DNA from: JBLWXV01 sp048267245
Lineage (GTDB): Bacteria; Bdellovibrionota; Bacteriovoracia; Bacteriovoracales; Bacteriovoracaceae
Assembly: GCA_048267245.1 (NCBI GenBank)
Contig: JBLWXV010000002.1
Coordinates: forward strand, 124,001 to 188,000
DNA length: 64,000 bases
Reading direction: 5' to 3'
In this document: positions 17,646 to 26,866 of the stretch, in pieces
How positions within the stretch are numbered: position 1 is the stretch's first letter
Layout of the letters: each line of letters begins with the position of its first letter
Program-made: the position numbers and the translations under genes
Notes under the pieces: generated by a model
What the model was told of the DNA's origin: nothing
Seen by the model: the letters and a program-made list of their open reading frames with translations, nothing else
The model's database searches: none

Positions 17646-18259
17646 TTGCGCTTGTCGGTCTCGCTGTCTCTTGTTCTACAAATCCAACGAAATCTCAAAA
17701 AAGTGACACTCGCTCCGAGCGCCTAACCAAGGCCCTCGGGCAATTGTGCTTAAATGGCTCAGGCAAGGGCAGGTTAGAAACCCGTCAAGAGCGCCTGGTC
17801 TTCTCATTCGTCTCCTCTCTCGACTCCAAGCAATGGCACCTCGGGCTGCGCTTTCCTATTCATGGTGAAGAAGATCTCTTGATGAAATTTCCTCAGGCGG
17901 GGCAAAAGGGGATTGTGGCCAGTGGGCCACTAACGAAGCGTTTTGCAACTTCCATGGGCCCAAGGCAAACAAGACATATTTTGGCCCAGCTTGGTAAATT
18001 GGTTCAGGTACTTCCCGAGGCCAAGGTGAGTTGTGAGGGGTCGGGCTGCTTACTTACCGCTGAAAAAAATATTCCCATCGCCTTTGAAGAAGAGCGCGTT
18101 GCCTACTTGGATTTCTCAAATGCGAGCCTTGCAATGCGTCTATATCTCCCGGAGCTCGATCAGTCTGGGGCCAAATGGTCACTGGTGTGGTGGAATCCGG
18201 GTGAGAAAAACCCGATTAAAGAACAAATCTTACTTTTTCCTGGTGATTGCGCGCGTTAA
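17546..18259 (+). CDS. lipoprotein, possibly LolB-like
   Basis: A 237-residue frame starting at TTG 17546 with GGAGG ten bases upstream; no ATG or GTG occurs before the signal peptide, so the TTG start and the 100-base overlap with the TPR gene seem real. After a long basic N-region comes a lipobox (LVGLAVSCS). The strand-rich segment around LVFSFVSSLDSKQWHLGLRF vaguely recalls LolB, the outer-membrane lipoprotein receptor; this is a guess from pattern only. Paired synthesis with the TPR lipoprotein suggests a shared envelope role. Confidence 0.65.
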   Translation: MQSRRRKSRSHSENRRPHGYSGKTSSRFLACALIALVGLAVSCSTNPTKSQKSDTRSERLTKALGQLCLNGSGKGRLETRQERLVFSFVSSLDSKQWHLGLRFPIHGEEDLLMKFPQAGQKGIVASGPLTKRFATSMGPRQTRHILAQLGKLVQVLPEAKVSCEGSGCLLTAEKNIPIAFEEERVAYLDFSNASLAMRLYLPELDQSGAKWSLVWWNPGEKNPIKEQILLFPGDCAR

Positions 18260-18374
18260 TGTTGCTTAGCGGCCAAAACACATCAAAGTTTCTAGAAAAT
18301 CTAACATTCTTCTTATATAGTCCCGGGACACTCGCATTTTGCGGTTATTAAACGTTTCAACAAGGAATCGATTC

Positions 18375-20147
18375 ATGACGAAGGTTAGGAGTTTTGCTTC
18401 CATCCTTACGCTTGCGGCCCTCATTTTTGGACTGAGCGCATGTAAGAAGGACGAAGTAACCAACGAAAAAGTTCTCAATCTCGGCGTTCCATCTGAAGTT
18501 AAGGGATTGGACCCAATCTACGCCAACGATCTTTACTCTTCTAACGAAGTTGCGCGTATTTATGAAGGTCTACTTGAGTATAATTACCTCAAGCGCCCTT
18601 ACACTCTAGTGCCAAACCTCGCAGAGGCCATGCCTACTGTTTCTGAAGACGGCCTCACTTACACTTTCAAAATTAAACAAGGTGTAGTTTTCCAAGACGA
18701 CGCAGCTTTTCCAAATGGCAAAGGCCGCGAACTTGTAGCTGAAGATTTTGTTTATTCAATTAAGCGTCTTGCTGATCCAAAACTTCAAGGTCTTGGCTGG
18801 TGGTTGCTCGAAGGCAAAATCGCCGGTCTTGATGAGTGGAGAGATGCTAACGCTAACAACGACACGGTTGATTACAACGCTGAAGTTGAAGGTCTTAAGG
18901 CCACTGATCGCTACACTCTTCAATTTAAACTTAAGAAGAATTTTCCACAATTTCTCTACGCTCTTGCAATGCCATTCACATTCGCAGTTGCTAAAGAAGT
19001 TGTGTCTCACTACGGACAAGAATTCCTCAACCACCCAGTTGGTACAGGACCTTACATGCTCCCAGTGTTCAACCAGAGCACTCGCTTTGAGTACCTTCGC
19101 AATCCTACTTTCAGAGAGAAGCTCTTCCCATCTGACGATGTTTCTCCTGAGTACGAAGCCATTGCGAAAGAATACAAAGGCAAGAAAGTTCCTTTCATTG
19201 ATAAAGTTATCGTTAACATCATGAAAGAATCTCAGCCGCGTTGGTTGAATTTCCAAAAAGGTCGTCTCGACTATATTGGTGTGCCAAAAGACAACTTCTC
19301 TTCTGCGATCACTCCAAGTAAAGATCTCTCAGACGATCTTAAGTCAAAAGGAATCATCCTCGAGATCACTCCTTCACTTGACGTAACTTACACGGCTTTC
19401 AATCACGATCTTGATCTTTTCAAGAACGTAAAACTTCGTCGCGCCATGAGCCTTGCTTACGACGTGAACGAATCAAACAGACTCTTCTACAACGGCACAG
19501 CTCTTCCAGCTCAATCAGCAGTACCTCCAGGTATCGCTGGTCACATTCCTGGTTATGTAAGCCCGTACCGTGGACCAAATGTAGAAGAAGCTAAGAAACT
19601 TCTCGCTGAAGCTGGATACCCAGAAGGTAAAGGTCTCAAAGAGATCGTTTACTCATGTCCTTCTTCAACTGAATCACGTCAAATTGGCGAATTCTTCAAA
19701 AAGCAAATGGCCCAAATCGGCATCAACATCAAAGTTGAAACTAGCCCATGGCCAGAATTCCAAAGCAAGATCACTAAGCGCCAAGTTGAGCTCTATGGTA
19801 TTGCTTGGGGTGCGGACTACCCAGATGCTGAGAACTTCCTTCAGCTACTCTACGGACCAAACAAGTCGCCAGGTGCTAACGGCTCTCACTTTGATAATCC
19901 TGAGTTCAACAGACTTTTTAAGACTGCCTCTGTAATGCAAGATTCTCCAGAGAGAACTGCACTTTACGAGAAGATGACTCGTCTTGCTGCTGAAGAAGCT
20001 CCATGGATCTACGGTGTTCACCGTCAGAGCTACCTTCTTAAGCAAGGATGGCTCAAGAACTACATCCCAACTGACTTTGACAGCGGGATTGTTCAGTATC
20101 TTGATATCGATCTTGAGAAGAAAAAAGAACTTCTTGAGAAGTTCTAA
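18375..20147 (+). CDS. peptide ABC transporter substrate-binding lipoprotein (SBP family 5)
   Basis: About 590 residues, OppA/DppA type. The lipobox is FGLSACKK. Family 5 features include the start of the mature protein (LNLGVPSEVKGLDP), YEGLLEY, HPVGTGPYML and KLRRAMSLAYDVN. It binds peptides outside the inner membrane and hands them to the permeases downstream. I start at ATG 18375 (AAGGA eight bases upstream) rather than a TTG 36 bases earlier. A hairpin terminator follows, probably giving more binding protein than permease. Confidence 0.92.
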   Translation: MTKVRSFASILTLAALIFGLSACKKDEVTNEKVLNLGVPSEVKGLDPIYANDLYSSNEVARIYEGLLEYNYLKRPYTLVPNLAEAMPTVSEDGLTYTFKIKQGVVFQDDAAFPNGKGRELVAEDFVYSIKRLADPKLQGLGWWLLEGKIAGLDEWRDANANNDTVDYNAEVEGLKATDRYTLQFKLKKNFPQFLYALAMPFTFAVAKEVVSHYGQEFLNHPVGTGPYMLPVFNQSTRFEYLRNPTFREKLFPSDDVSPEYEAIAKEYKGKKVPFIDKVIVNIMKESQPRWLNFQKGRLDYIGVPKDNFSSAITPSKDLSDDLKSKGIILEITPSLDVTYTAFNHDLDLFKNVKLRRAMSLAYDVNESNRLFYNGTALPAQSAVPPGIAGHIPGYVSPYRGPNVEEAKKLLAEAGYPEGKGLKEIVYSCPSSTESRQIGEFFKKQMAQIGINIKVETSPWPEFQSKITKRQVELYGIAWGADYPDAENFLQLLYGPNKSPGANGSHFDNPEFNRLFKTASVMQDSPERTALYEKMTRLAAEEAPWIYGVHRQSYLLKQGWLKNYIPTDFDSGIVQYLDIDLEKKKELLEKF

Positions 20148-20173
20148 GCAACTGTTTTTAAGCTAATTAGATG

Positions 20174-20198
20174 GCCCACCAGCAATGGTGGGCTTTTT
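20174..20198 (+). terminator. intercistronic terminator/attenuator
   Basis: GCCCACC-AGCAAT-GGTGGGC followed by five T residues, between the binding-protein and permease genes and only 18 bases before the permease start. Partial read-through would express the permeases at a lower level. Confidence 0.8.
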
Positions 20199-20216
20199 CC
20201 TTAAAGGGGAGAGAAC

Positions 20217-21158
20217 GTGAATATTTGGGCCTATGTGATAAGAAGACTCCTCTATGTAGTACCTGTGCTACTCGGTGTCTGTCTTATCATCTTTATTCTC
20301 TTTAACGTCGTATCACCAGATCCAACTCTTATCATGCTTGGCAAGCACGCCACTGCTGCTCAGATGTTGGAACTCAAAAGAGAGCTGGGACTCGATCGCC
20401 CTTGGTACATCCAGTATTTCGATATTGTGAAGTCCGCATTCACGTTTGATTTCGGTCGCTCATGGAGTACTAAGCAAGAAATCGTAGAGATGATTAAGTC
20501 TGGTGCGATTCCTTCTTTAACTCTCTCGCTTCCTGCTTTCGTTTGTTCGACATTGATTGCTATTTCGATTTCACTCGTAGTGGCTTTCTACCGCGGAATG
20601 GCCATCGATAAATTCGTGGTTTTCTTCTGTGTGGCGCTCATGTCAATTCCTTCTCTGGCCTACATTCTCTTTGGTCAGTGGTTCTTTGCTTACAAGCTTG
20701 GATGGTTTGAGATTTCTGGCTATGAATCAGGATTCCCATACTTTATTCCTTACGTGATCCTTCCAGTTATTATCTGGCTCGTGCTCACAATCGGTCCAGA
20801 TGTGCGCTTTTACCGCACAATTATGCTCGATGAAATTTATCAAGACTACGTGAGAACAGCTCGCGCCAAAGGTCTTGCTGAAGTAAAAATTCTCTTCGTT
20901 CATGTTCTAAAGAACGCGATGATTCCAATCATTACTTACGTTGTGATCCAAATTCCATTCCTGATTCTTGGTGCTCTTCTTCTGGAGAGTTTCTTTAGTA
21001 TTCCAGGTCTTGGTGGGATTACTCTTCAAGCAATCAACAGTTCTGACTTCCCAGTTATCCGCGCGATGACGGTTCTCAGTGCGGTTGCTTATATTGTTTT
21101 CTCTGTTATTACCGACGTCCTCTATACACTCGTGGATCCACGAGTGAGACTCAACTAA
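20217..21158 (+). CDS. peptide ABC transporter permease (DppB/OppB family)
   Basis: A 313-residue inner-membrane permease with about six helices and an N-terminal RRLLYVVPVLLGV signature of DppB/OppB proteins. The cytoplasmic EAA-type loop is DYVRTARAKGLAEVKILFVHVLKNAMIPI, which couples to the ATPases. Starts at GTG behind AAGGGGAGAG. It partners the permease downstream; no ATP-binding subunit genes are in the window, so they must be encoded elsewhere. Confidence 0.92.
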   Translation: MNIWAYVIRRLLYVVPVLLGVCLIIFILFNVVSPDPTLIMLGKHATAAQMLELKRELGLDRPWYIQYFDIVKSAFTFDFGRSWSTKQEIVEMIKSGAIPSLTLSLPAFVCSTLIAISISLVVAFYRGMAIDKFVVFFCVALMSIPSLAYILFGQWFFAYKLGWFEISGYESGFPYFIPYVILPVIIWLVLTIGPDVRFYRTIMLDEIYQDYVRTARAKGLAEVKILFVHVLKNAMIPIITYVVIQIPFLILGALLLESFFSIPGLGGITLQAINSSDFPVIRAMTVLSAVAYIVFSVITDVLYTLVDPRVRLN

Positions 21159-21168
21159 GGATTGTCTT

Positions 21169-22080
21169 GTGGAAAGTGTTATGGAATTAAAAAATACAGT
21201 AGATAAAAGCGCTCAATCAAAGTCTCTCTGGCAGCACGCTTGGGAAACTCTTCTAAAAGATAAGATGGCGGTAATTTCACTGACCTTCGTTGTGATCTAC
21301 GCGTTGGTAGCGATCTTCTCAAGCCTAGACCTCATTCCTTTTAGCCTTGGCGATTGGCAAACAGAGGTGGGAGCTTCTTATTCTCCTCCAAGCCTCGAGA
21401 GTATTCACACCATCTTTGGAACAGATATCTTCGGTCGTTCAGTACTTGCTAAGACCATTGCCGGCACGCAAGTGGCGATGTCAGTTGGTCTCATCACTGC
21501 GATCATCTCGATCTTTATTGGTGTTTTTCTTGGTGCCGTTGCTGGTTACTTCGGTGGAAAGATCGACGAACTTATCGTTTGGTTCTACACAACATTCTCA
21601 TCTATTCCAGGAATTATGCTTCTCGTAGCGATCACTTTTATTCTTGGAAAGGGCATGCTCTCTGTTTACCTCGCCCTCGGTCTTACGGGTTGGGTAAATA
21701 TTTGTCGCCTTGTGCGCGGGGAAGTGATTCGACACAAAGAGCGCGACTATGTTCACGCGGCTTCGGCCATTGGTGGCGGAGATTTCCGCAAGCTCTTTAA
21801 GCACATCATTCCAAACGTCACTCACATTGTGATCATTAACTTCTCACTTCAATTCCAAACGGCCATTAAGTCGGAAGTTATTCTCTCTTACCTAGGCCTT
21901 GGAGTTCAGGGTCACCCATCATGGGGGACGATGATCGACGATTCAAAGCTTGAGCTTGCTCGTGGGGTATGGTGGCAGCTCGGATCGGCCACTGCTGCGA
22001 TGTTCGTTGTTGTCCTAGCGTTTAATATCCTAGGCGACGCTCTTCGAGACGCTCTTGATCCAAAACTTAAAGGAAAGTAA
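21169..22080 (+). CDS. peptide ABC transporter permease (DppC/OppC family)
   Basis: A 303-residue permease with the N-terminal cytoplasmic segment and first helix of DppC/OppC proteins, the FGTDIFGRSVLAKTIAGTQVA signature (split here by sequence variation) and EAA loop DYVHAASAIGGGDFRKLF. The GTG start is followed by an in-frame ATG at 21181 that could also serve. It ends just before a strong terminator, closing the transporter operon without ATPase genes. Confidence 0.9.
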   Translation: MESVMELKNTVDKSAQSKSLWQHAWETLLKDKMAVISLTFVVIYALVAIFSSLDLIPFSLGDWQTEVGASYSPPSLESIHTIFGTDIFGRSVLAKTIAGTQVAMSVGLITAIISIFIGVFLGAVAGYFGGKIDELIVWFYTTFSSIPGIMLLVAITFILGKGMLSVYLALGLTGWVNICRLVRGEVIRHKERDYVHAASAIGGGDFRKLFKHIIPNVTHIVIINFSLQFQTAIKSEVILSYLGLGVQGHPSWGTMIDDSKLELARGVWWQLGSATAAMFVVVLAFNILGDALRDALDPKLKGK

Positions 22081-22119
22081 TTTACTCTACTTTATGACTT
22101 TTTTCATAAATTTTTGTAA

Positions 22120-22139
22120 GGCCACGCAAGTGGCCTTTT
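22120..22139 (+). terminator. Rho-independent terminator after permease genes
   Basis: GGCCAC-GCAA-GTGGCC followed by TTTTA, 40 bases after the permease stop. Confidence 0.8.
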
Positions 22140-22262
22140 AAATGCCTAAAATTAAAGACTTTTTCCCAAAATCTCTCTTAGTTAATCTTTATTGACTGGC
22201 TCAGCTAAAAAGGTTGTTTTTCCGATAAGTTACCTATGAATCGTAGGGAAAATAACGGCTAA

Positions 22263-23096
22263 ATGAGTATCGAAACAGCAAACGAAATATTAAAAAATTG
22301 GCAACAGCAATTTCCATTTGCTCTGGCCAATTACTTTTGGATCGCTCCATCAGGGAAGCGTCTCTGTGTCGTGCGCGAGTTTGATCTCTACGATCCTTCG
22401 CTTGTTAAAAAATACAAAAATTTAGAGGGTGCGTGTCGTTTTGATTTCGAGCGTGCACAATTTTGGAAGGGCGAACTTGAGAGTCTTCAGTCACCGCGCT
22501 ACCCAAATGAACAGATTGCTGCCGCAGATCTCTTTGGCAAAAAGATTAATGATATTTTGTGGCATGAAAAGAGTGAGAACGAAGCATTAAGCTTCTACCT
22601 TGCATGCTATTCCTATCTCACTTCAAGTTCAGAGGGCCAGTGGCTTAAAGATTTAGACTTTGAAGTGCATATGCTCCTTACCTACAGAGCATCTCTCGTT
22701 TTACTCATAGAGCTCATTTTTGGCGCAAGATCTTTTGACGTCGCTCTAGAGAAGGCCCGTACATACATGGATCTCTGCTCGCTACAGGCCGAAGGTGTGG
22801 GCGAGTATGACTTTCTAAGCGGCGTGAAGAATTCAGAAGCTCCTGTGAGATTTGCTGATCATCTCGTCTTTAAGCGTCTCGATAGCGAGGTGGGTGGTCG
22901 TTGGAATGAACTCTCTAAGAGCGAAATTTTCTTCTACTCACTCAATCATCTTCAATTTCCTACGAAGTATCCAACGGCTTCTCAATCTCTACGAGAGCAT
23001 CTAGTTAAATCGCTAGAAGAGAGCGGACTTCCAAGTGCGGAGAGTTTCCTGGCGAGCTTTGAATATCGCTGGGTGAGGGAGGCCAATGTCTCCTAA
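22263..23096 (+). CDS. unknown cytoplasmic protein
   Basis: A 277-residue soluble protein, rich in aromatic residues, without signal peptide, membrane helix or recognised motif. It overlaps the long coiled-coil gene by 11 bases, implying that the two products are made together and may bind each other. Only a weak ribosome binding site (TAGGGAAA) precedes the ATG. Confidence 0.7.
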   Translation: MSIETANEILKNWQQQFPFALANYFWIAPSGKRLCVVREFDLYDPSLVKKYKNLEGACRFDFERAQFWKGELESLQSPRYPNEQIAAADLFGKKINDILWHEKSENEALSFYLACYSYLTSSSEGQWLKDLDFEVHMLLTYRASLVLLIELIFGARSFDVALEKARTYMDLCSLQAEGVGEYDFLSGVKNSEAPVRFADHLVFKRLDSEVGGRWNELSKSEIFFYSLNHLQFPTKYPTASQSLREHLVKSLEESGLPSAESFLASFEYRWVREANVS

Positions 23097-25815
23097 GATT
23101 ACCTCTGCTAGAAATCTACTCTTTCTCAATCAGAAATTAATTTCTGATTGGGAATCAAGTTTAAAGTCTTTTGAGCTCGATCTCTTTAGTGATGAGACCG
23201 AGCTTGCAAGTAAGCGTCCTTATTTTATCATTGTCGAGGGTCTCAGTGACCTAAGCTTTGAAGTGAATTGGGATTGCAAAATTTTTGTCACTGGTAAAGT
23301 TCCCGTCGATCTTAAAAGCAGTGAGAATGGAAAGTTTTTTTCAGGCAAATTAAATCTAAGCCTATTAAGTTCAAATTGGGGCAAGAGCCTTCTCGCGCGC
23401 TCCTTTCATTTTCCAGATACCTTTAGCGAACTCACCAAAGAAGAAGAGCATTCTCTTTATCGCTTTAACTGTCCACATCTCTTGGCCTTTGGAACGTATA
23501 GCGACCATATATTTATCGAACTAGTGTCGCGTGGATTTAAAGTTGATCAAGTTAAGCACTACTTAGATGAACTCTTCTTCTTTTACTCTACCCATATTCA
23601 AAGTGGACTTATTAAAGCTCCGTTTGAAATTGATCTGATTGTTTTTCAGGATTGGTTTTCATTACAAATCCTTGCGGGCTGTGAGGAATATTGGTTTGAG
23701 TATCTTGAGGCTGGAAACTTAGAGCAAATTCTAAATCAAACTTCCGCTCTGGAAGTTCTCTTTCTAAGAAATTCAAAAAAACTTTGCTTCACCTCTATTC
23801 ATAGTAAGGAAGTTCGTGAGGAGCAAAGTCTCTCTCTGCAAAATATTGACTCATTCGCTGTTAAGGAGCAAATGAGTTGGGATATTCCTTCGAATCAAAA
23901 TGATCTGGAAGATATTGCACCTGAGGCGAGAATTACAGATTCGCCCGATATCGAAATTGTCTCAACTGAAAATAAGCTCGCGCAACTAAAGCGTGTGATT
24001 AGATTTCTTAAAAATAGAATGACCCCAGAGGATATTAAGAATCTCACAGTTGAGAATTTGAAAGAGCACTTAACGACGTATCCAAATCCAAGAGTGGTTC
24101 GCTCCCTCGATGGGGAAGATTATAAATTCGTTGTGAAGTGCGTGCACGATAGTATTGTGGGCAGTGAGTTTGAGAAGTCTTTTGATGAAGTCTATAACCA
24201 AGAGGCAAGTGAAGACTTTCTTGACGATATGCTCACAAAGCTTGGAAAGATGAGCTTTGAAGAGGCAGGCGAATCTATATTTGACGGCAGCTCAGACTTT
24301 GAAGAGACCCTAACCAGAGTAGGTGGATGGGTTGATAGCGCCGAAGAAGAAAGACAGATAATTAGTGGGAATTTTGATGAGGCACAAGAGAGCACTGTCG
24401 TAAGAGGTCAACGTGAAGACTTAGCTGCTGATCAAAAACATAAGACGGTGATTAAAGGTGGCAATAAGGTAGATGGTCCAGATAATGAGGTTGTAGCGAG
24501 CTTTTCTAAGGAAGAATTCGCCAGCCGCGCTAAAGACCTCTGGGAAGTTAAAAAGCTTGGTCTCGCCGAAAAAGTGCGAAGCGAAGTTGAGAAAATTCGC
24601 CATGAAAACCCAAGTGTAGAGCGCGTCTCAGAAATTGTTCGTTCGGTGGTTTCTAGTGAACTCAATATAGAGAGCAGTGATTGTGAGCATTTTGTTGAAG
24701 GACTCATTGATTCTTCAAGCGAGAAATTAGTTGAGCAAAAGCTTGGTCGCAGTAGCGAAGAAGTAAGAGAGCAACTTCAAAATCTTAAGCATCAATTGGA
24801 AATGGATAAGCGCGATGATCAAATTCGTCGCATGAAACGAATTATCGACTCTATGAAAGGCCAGCTCGCTGAGAAACTCGCCGAGGGCCGAGAGGCACAG
24901 GCAGAGGAGCGCTCGGAGGCGATAAGTGAAAATCGCGAGTGGCAAACCAAGCTCAATACACTTGAAACTGAAAATCAGGAACTCAAGCGCAACTTGCGCG
25001 CAATGGAACTTAAACACGACGCTGCCCTAGAAGCCTCTGCGTCCGCGCTAGAAGTTGAGCAAGAACCTGAAGCGGATGAGGATACGATTAGTAAGAATGT
25101 GGCCGAAGAGATTATCGAGCGTGAAAAAGCTCGGGCCGAGCGTGAGATCGACGAATTAAGTGGCAAGGTTCAGGTGGCCGAGGGCCGCATAGAAGTCATG
25201 AGTGCCAAACTTGAAGAGGAGCGCCGTGCGAGTGCGGAGGCCGTCACCCAGAAGACCGCTGCTGAGTCGCGCTCCAATATGACTGCGGCGGCGATGTCGA
25301 AGTACAAGGCGCGCGCAGAGAGCTTAGAAAAGAAAGTGAAGCAGCTTGAAGAGAGTCTCGCCCACCGCGAAGCTGAGTGTGATGAATTAAAGGCAAAGAC
25401 CTCAGATAAGGACGTCAATCCCGCCGAGCTCGAAGCCAAGATAAAGGATCAGGAAAAAGAAATTACTGGCCTAAAAAATACCCTGGGCGAGTCTGAGAAG
25501 AATCTAAAGGGCGCACTTCTTAAAGTGAAGCAGCTCGAGCAGAAAACAAAATTTATGACCTCCCAGCTCGACGAAGCTCAAAAGGCCAAGAGTCGCGGGG
25601 GTCCAGGTGGCTCCGGCGGTGCAAGTAACCAGCAGTTAGAGCACAAAATTAAGCAGTTAGAGATGATGAATAAGAAAGTTGGCGCCGCGTCTCAAAAGCT
25701 CAACGACGAACTGACAGAAAAGAAAAAAGAAGTTCTCGACCTTAAAAAGGAGAACACCCTCCTACAAAATAAGCTCAAAGATCTCGAACGAAAAAATGGC
25801 AAAAAAGCCGCCTAA
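23086..25815 (+). CDS. large coiled-coil protein of unknown function
   Basis: A 909-residue cytoplasmic protein. The first 250 or so residues look globular (several Trp and Phe, strand/helix mix), 290-550 is acidic and partly helical, and from about 555 to 905 it is an almost continuous coiled coil (heptads such as LKHQLEMDKRDDQIRRMKR). The coil is broken once by a Gly-rich hinge (RGGPGGSGG, near residue 845). The organisation resembles bacterial cytoskeletal or polar scaffold proteins, but no family is recognised. Co-translated with the gene upstream. Confidence 0.8.
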   Translation: MSPKITSARNLLFLNQKLISDWESSLKSFELDLFSDETELASKRPYFIIVEGLSDLSFEVNWDCKIFVTGKVPVDLKSSENGKFFSGKLNLSLLSSNWGKSLLARSFHFPDTFSELTKEEEHSLYRFNCPHLLAFGTYSDHIFIELVSRGFKVDQVKHYLDELFFFYSTHIQSGLIKAPFEIDLIVFQDWFSLQILAGCEEYWFEYLEAGNLEQILNQTSALEVLFLRNSKKLCFTSIHSKEVREEQSLSLQNIDSFAVKEQMSWDIPSNQNDLEDIAPEARITDSPDIEIVSTENKLAQLKRVIRFLKNRMTPEDIKNLTVENLKEHLTTYPNPRVVRSLDGEDYKFVVKCVHDSIVGSEFEKSFDEVYNQEASEDFLDDMLTKLGKMSFEEAGESIFDGSSDFEETLTRVGGWVDSAEEERQIISGNFDEAQESTVVRGQREDLAADQKHKTVIKGGNKVDGPDNEVVASFSKEEFASRAKDLWEVKKLGLAEKVRSEVEKIRHENPSVERVSEIVRSVVSSELNIESSDCEHFVEGLIDSSSEKLVEQKLGRSSEEVREQLQNLKHQLEMDKRDDQIRRMKRIIDSMKGQLAEKLAEGREAQAEERSEAISENREWQTKLNTLETENQELKRNLRAMELKHDAALEASASALEVEQEPEADEDTISKNVAEEIIEREKARAEREIDELSGKVQVAEGRIEVMSAKLEEERRASAEAVTQKTAAESRSNMTAAAMSKYKARAESLEKKVKQLEESLAHREAECDELKAKTSDKDVNPAELEAKIKDQEKEITGLKNTLGESEKNLKGALLKVKQLEQKTKFMTSQLDEAQKAKSRGGPGGSGGASNQQLEHKIKQLEMMNKKVGAASQKLNDELTEKKKEVLDLKKENTLLQNKLKDLERKNGKKAA

Positions 25816-25818
25816 CTC

Positions 25819-25847
25819 TTGCCAAAAATCCCAACTTCTAGTAACTT
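25819..25847 (+). promoter_or_regulatory. promoter of tRNA-Leu(UAG)
   Basis: TTGCCA, 17 bases, TAACTT, starting four bases after the coiled-coil gene stop and ending 17 bases before the tRNA. Confidence 0.5.
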
Positions 25848-25864
25848 GTTCAAACTTCATTCGT

Positions 25865-25947
<83 letters not shown>

Positions 25948-26031
25948 TCGCTTTTCTTCATTCCACGCAATTTACTATCCTCAAAGGTATTTAACCTTCT
26001 CACCGCTTTGCCCATTTATTCATTGATTGCT

Positions 26032-26061
26032 TTGCCTTTTAGGCAACACTTTGTTGCCTAA
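26032..26061 (+). promoter_or_regulatory. overlapping alternative hairpins upstream of the TIGR02147 gene
   Basis: TTAGGCAAC-ACTTT-GTTGCCTAA forms a perfect 9-bp stem (26039-26061). Its left arm can also pair with an upstream TTGCC (26032-26036, loop TTTTA). The three related segments are mutually exclusive partners, as in attenuators. Alternatively this is simply the tRNA terminator (no strong T run) or an operator. Confidence 0.4.
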
Positions 26062-26101
26062 TGTATTTACGGAGCAAAATTGTGGTTCATAGAATGGACC
26101 C

Positions 26102-26866
26102 ATGCAAAGAGAATCAAGTTCCGCGCAAGAGCGGTTAAATCACCTAATTTCGCAGAAAATAGCACGCAATCCGCTGCTTTCGATGCGCTCGCTTGCGAGG
26201 CGAGTAGGTGTGAATCCCTCGACTCTTTCGAGAATTCTCTCGGGCCAGCGCAATTTAACTTTAAAGATGGCAATGAAATTTGCGGACTCACTTGAACTGA
26301 GTCCGAAAGATCGTCACATTCTCTTTCAAGATTTCTATGACATTCCACTGGCGCATAGTGAAGAAGTGAGACAGCTTGATGATGACTCCTTTGAGTTGAT
26401 TAAGAATTGGTATCACTATGCAATCTCTCAACTCACTCAGGTTGCAGAATTTAGAGAAGATCTCTCGTGGATTGCAAGAACGCTCGGAATAACAATTCTA
26501 ACGGCGAAGCTTGCGATTGAGAGACTTGAGCGCGTGGGCATTCTCGCTAGAGATAGTGATGGAAATCTTTACCGAACTTCTGCAACGGTGCTTGCTGGTG
26601 GAAATGCCCACAATCTTGCGATTAGAGAATACCAAAGACAGATTTTAGAAAAGGCAATTACCTCGCTTGATATCAATAGTATCGATGAGCGTGATATTAC
26701 CTCGATCATGATTGCCACAAATGTTGAAAATATTGACCTCGTAAAAGAAGAGATTAAAAAGTTTCGTCTCCGTATGGCCGAGTTACTTGGCAATGGGGAA
26801 AAGAGCAGAGTCTACAATCTTGGAATCCATCTGATTCCGGTTAGCCACAACGGAGAAATACAATGA
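26102..26866 (+). CDS. TIGR02147 family regulator
   Basis: A 254-residue protein of the TIGR02147 (DUF4423) family, common in Bdellovibrio and Fibrobacter. An N-terminal helix-turn-helix is clear (MRSLARRVGVNPSTLSRILSG, about residues 27-47), followed by the family's WYHYAISQL and LGITILTAKLAIERL segments, the latter a second, winged-helix-like motif. The family is thought to be regulatory, with targets unknown. Its stop overlaps the start of the exported HExxH protein (ATGA), so it may regulate this locus. A hairpin set sits just upstream. Confidence 0.88.
   Translation: MQRESSSAQERLNHLISQKIARNPLLSMRSLARRVGVNPSTLSRILSGQRNLTLKMAMKFADSLELSPKDRHILFQDFYDIPLAHSEEVRQLDDDSFELIKNWYHYAISQLTQVAEFREDLSWIARTLGITILTAKLAIERLERVGILARDSDGNLYRTSATVLAGGNAHNLAIREYQRQILEKAITSLDINSIDERDITSIMIATNVENIDLVKEEIKKFRLRMAELLGNGEKSRVYNLGIHLIPVSHNGEIQ

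Noticed and set aside
22236..22247. CCGATAA element resembling a FliA -10 box before the unknown gene at 22263
   Set aside because: No matching TAAA -35 element at the required spacing.
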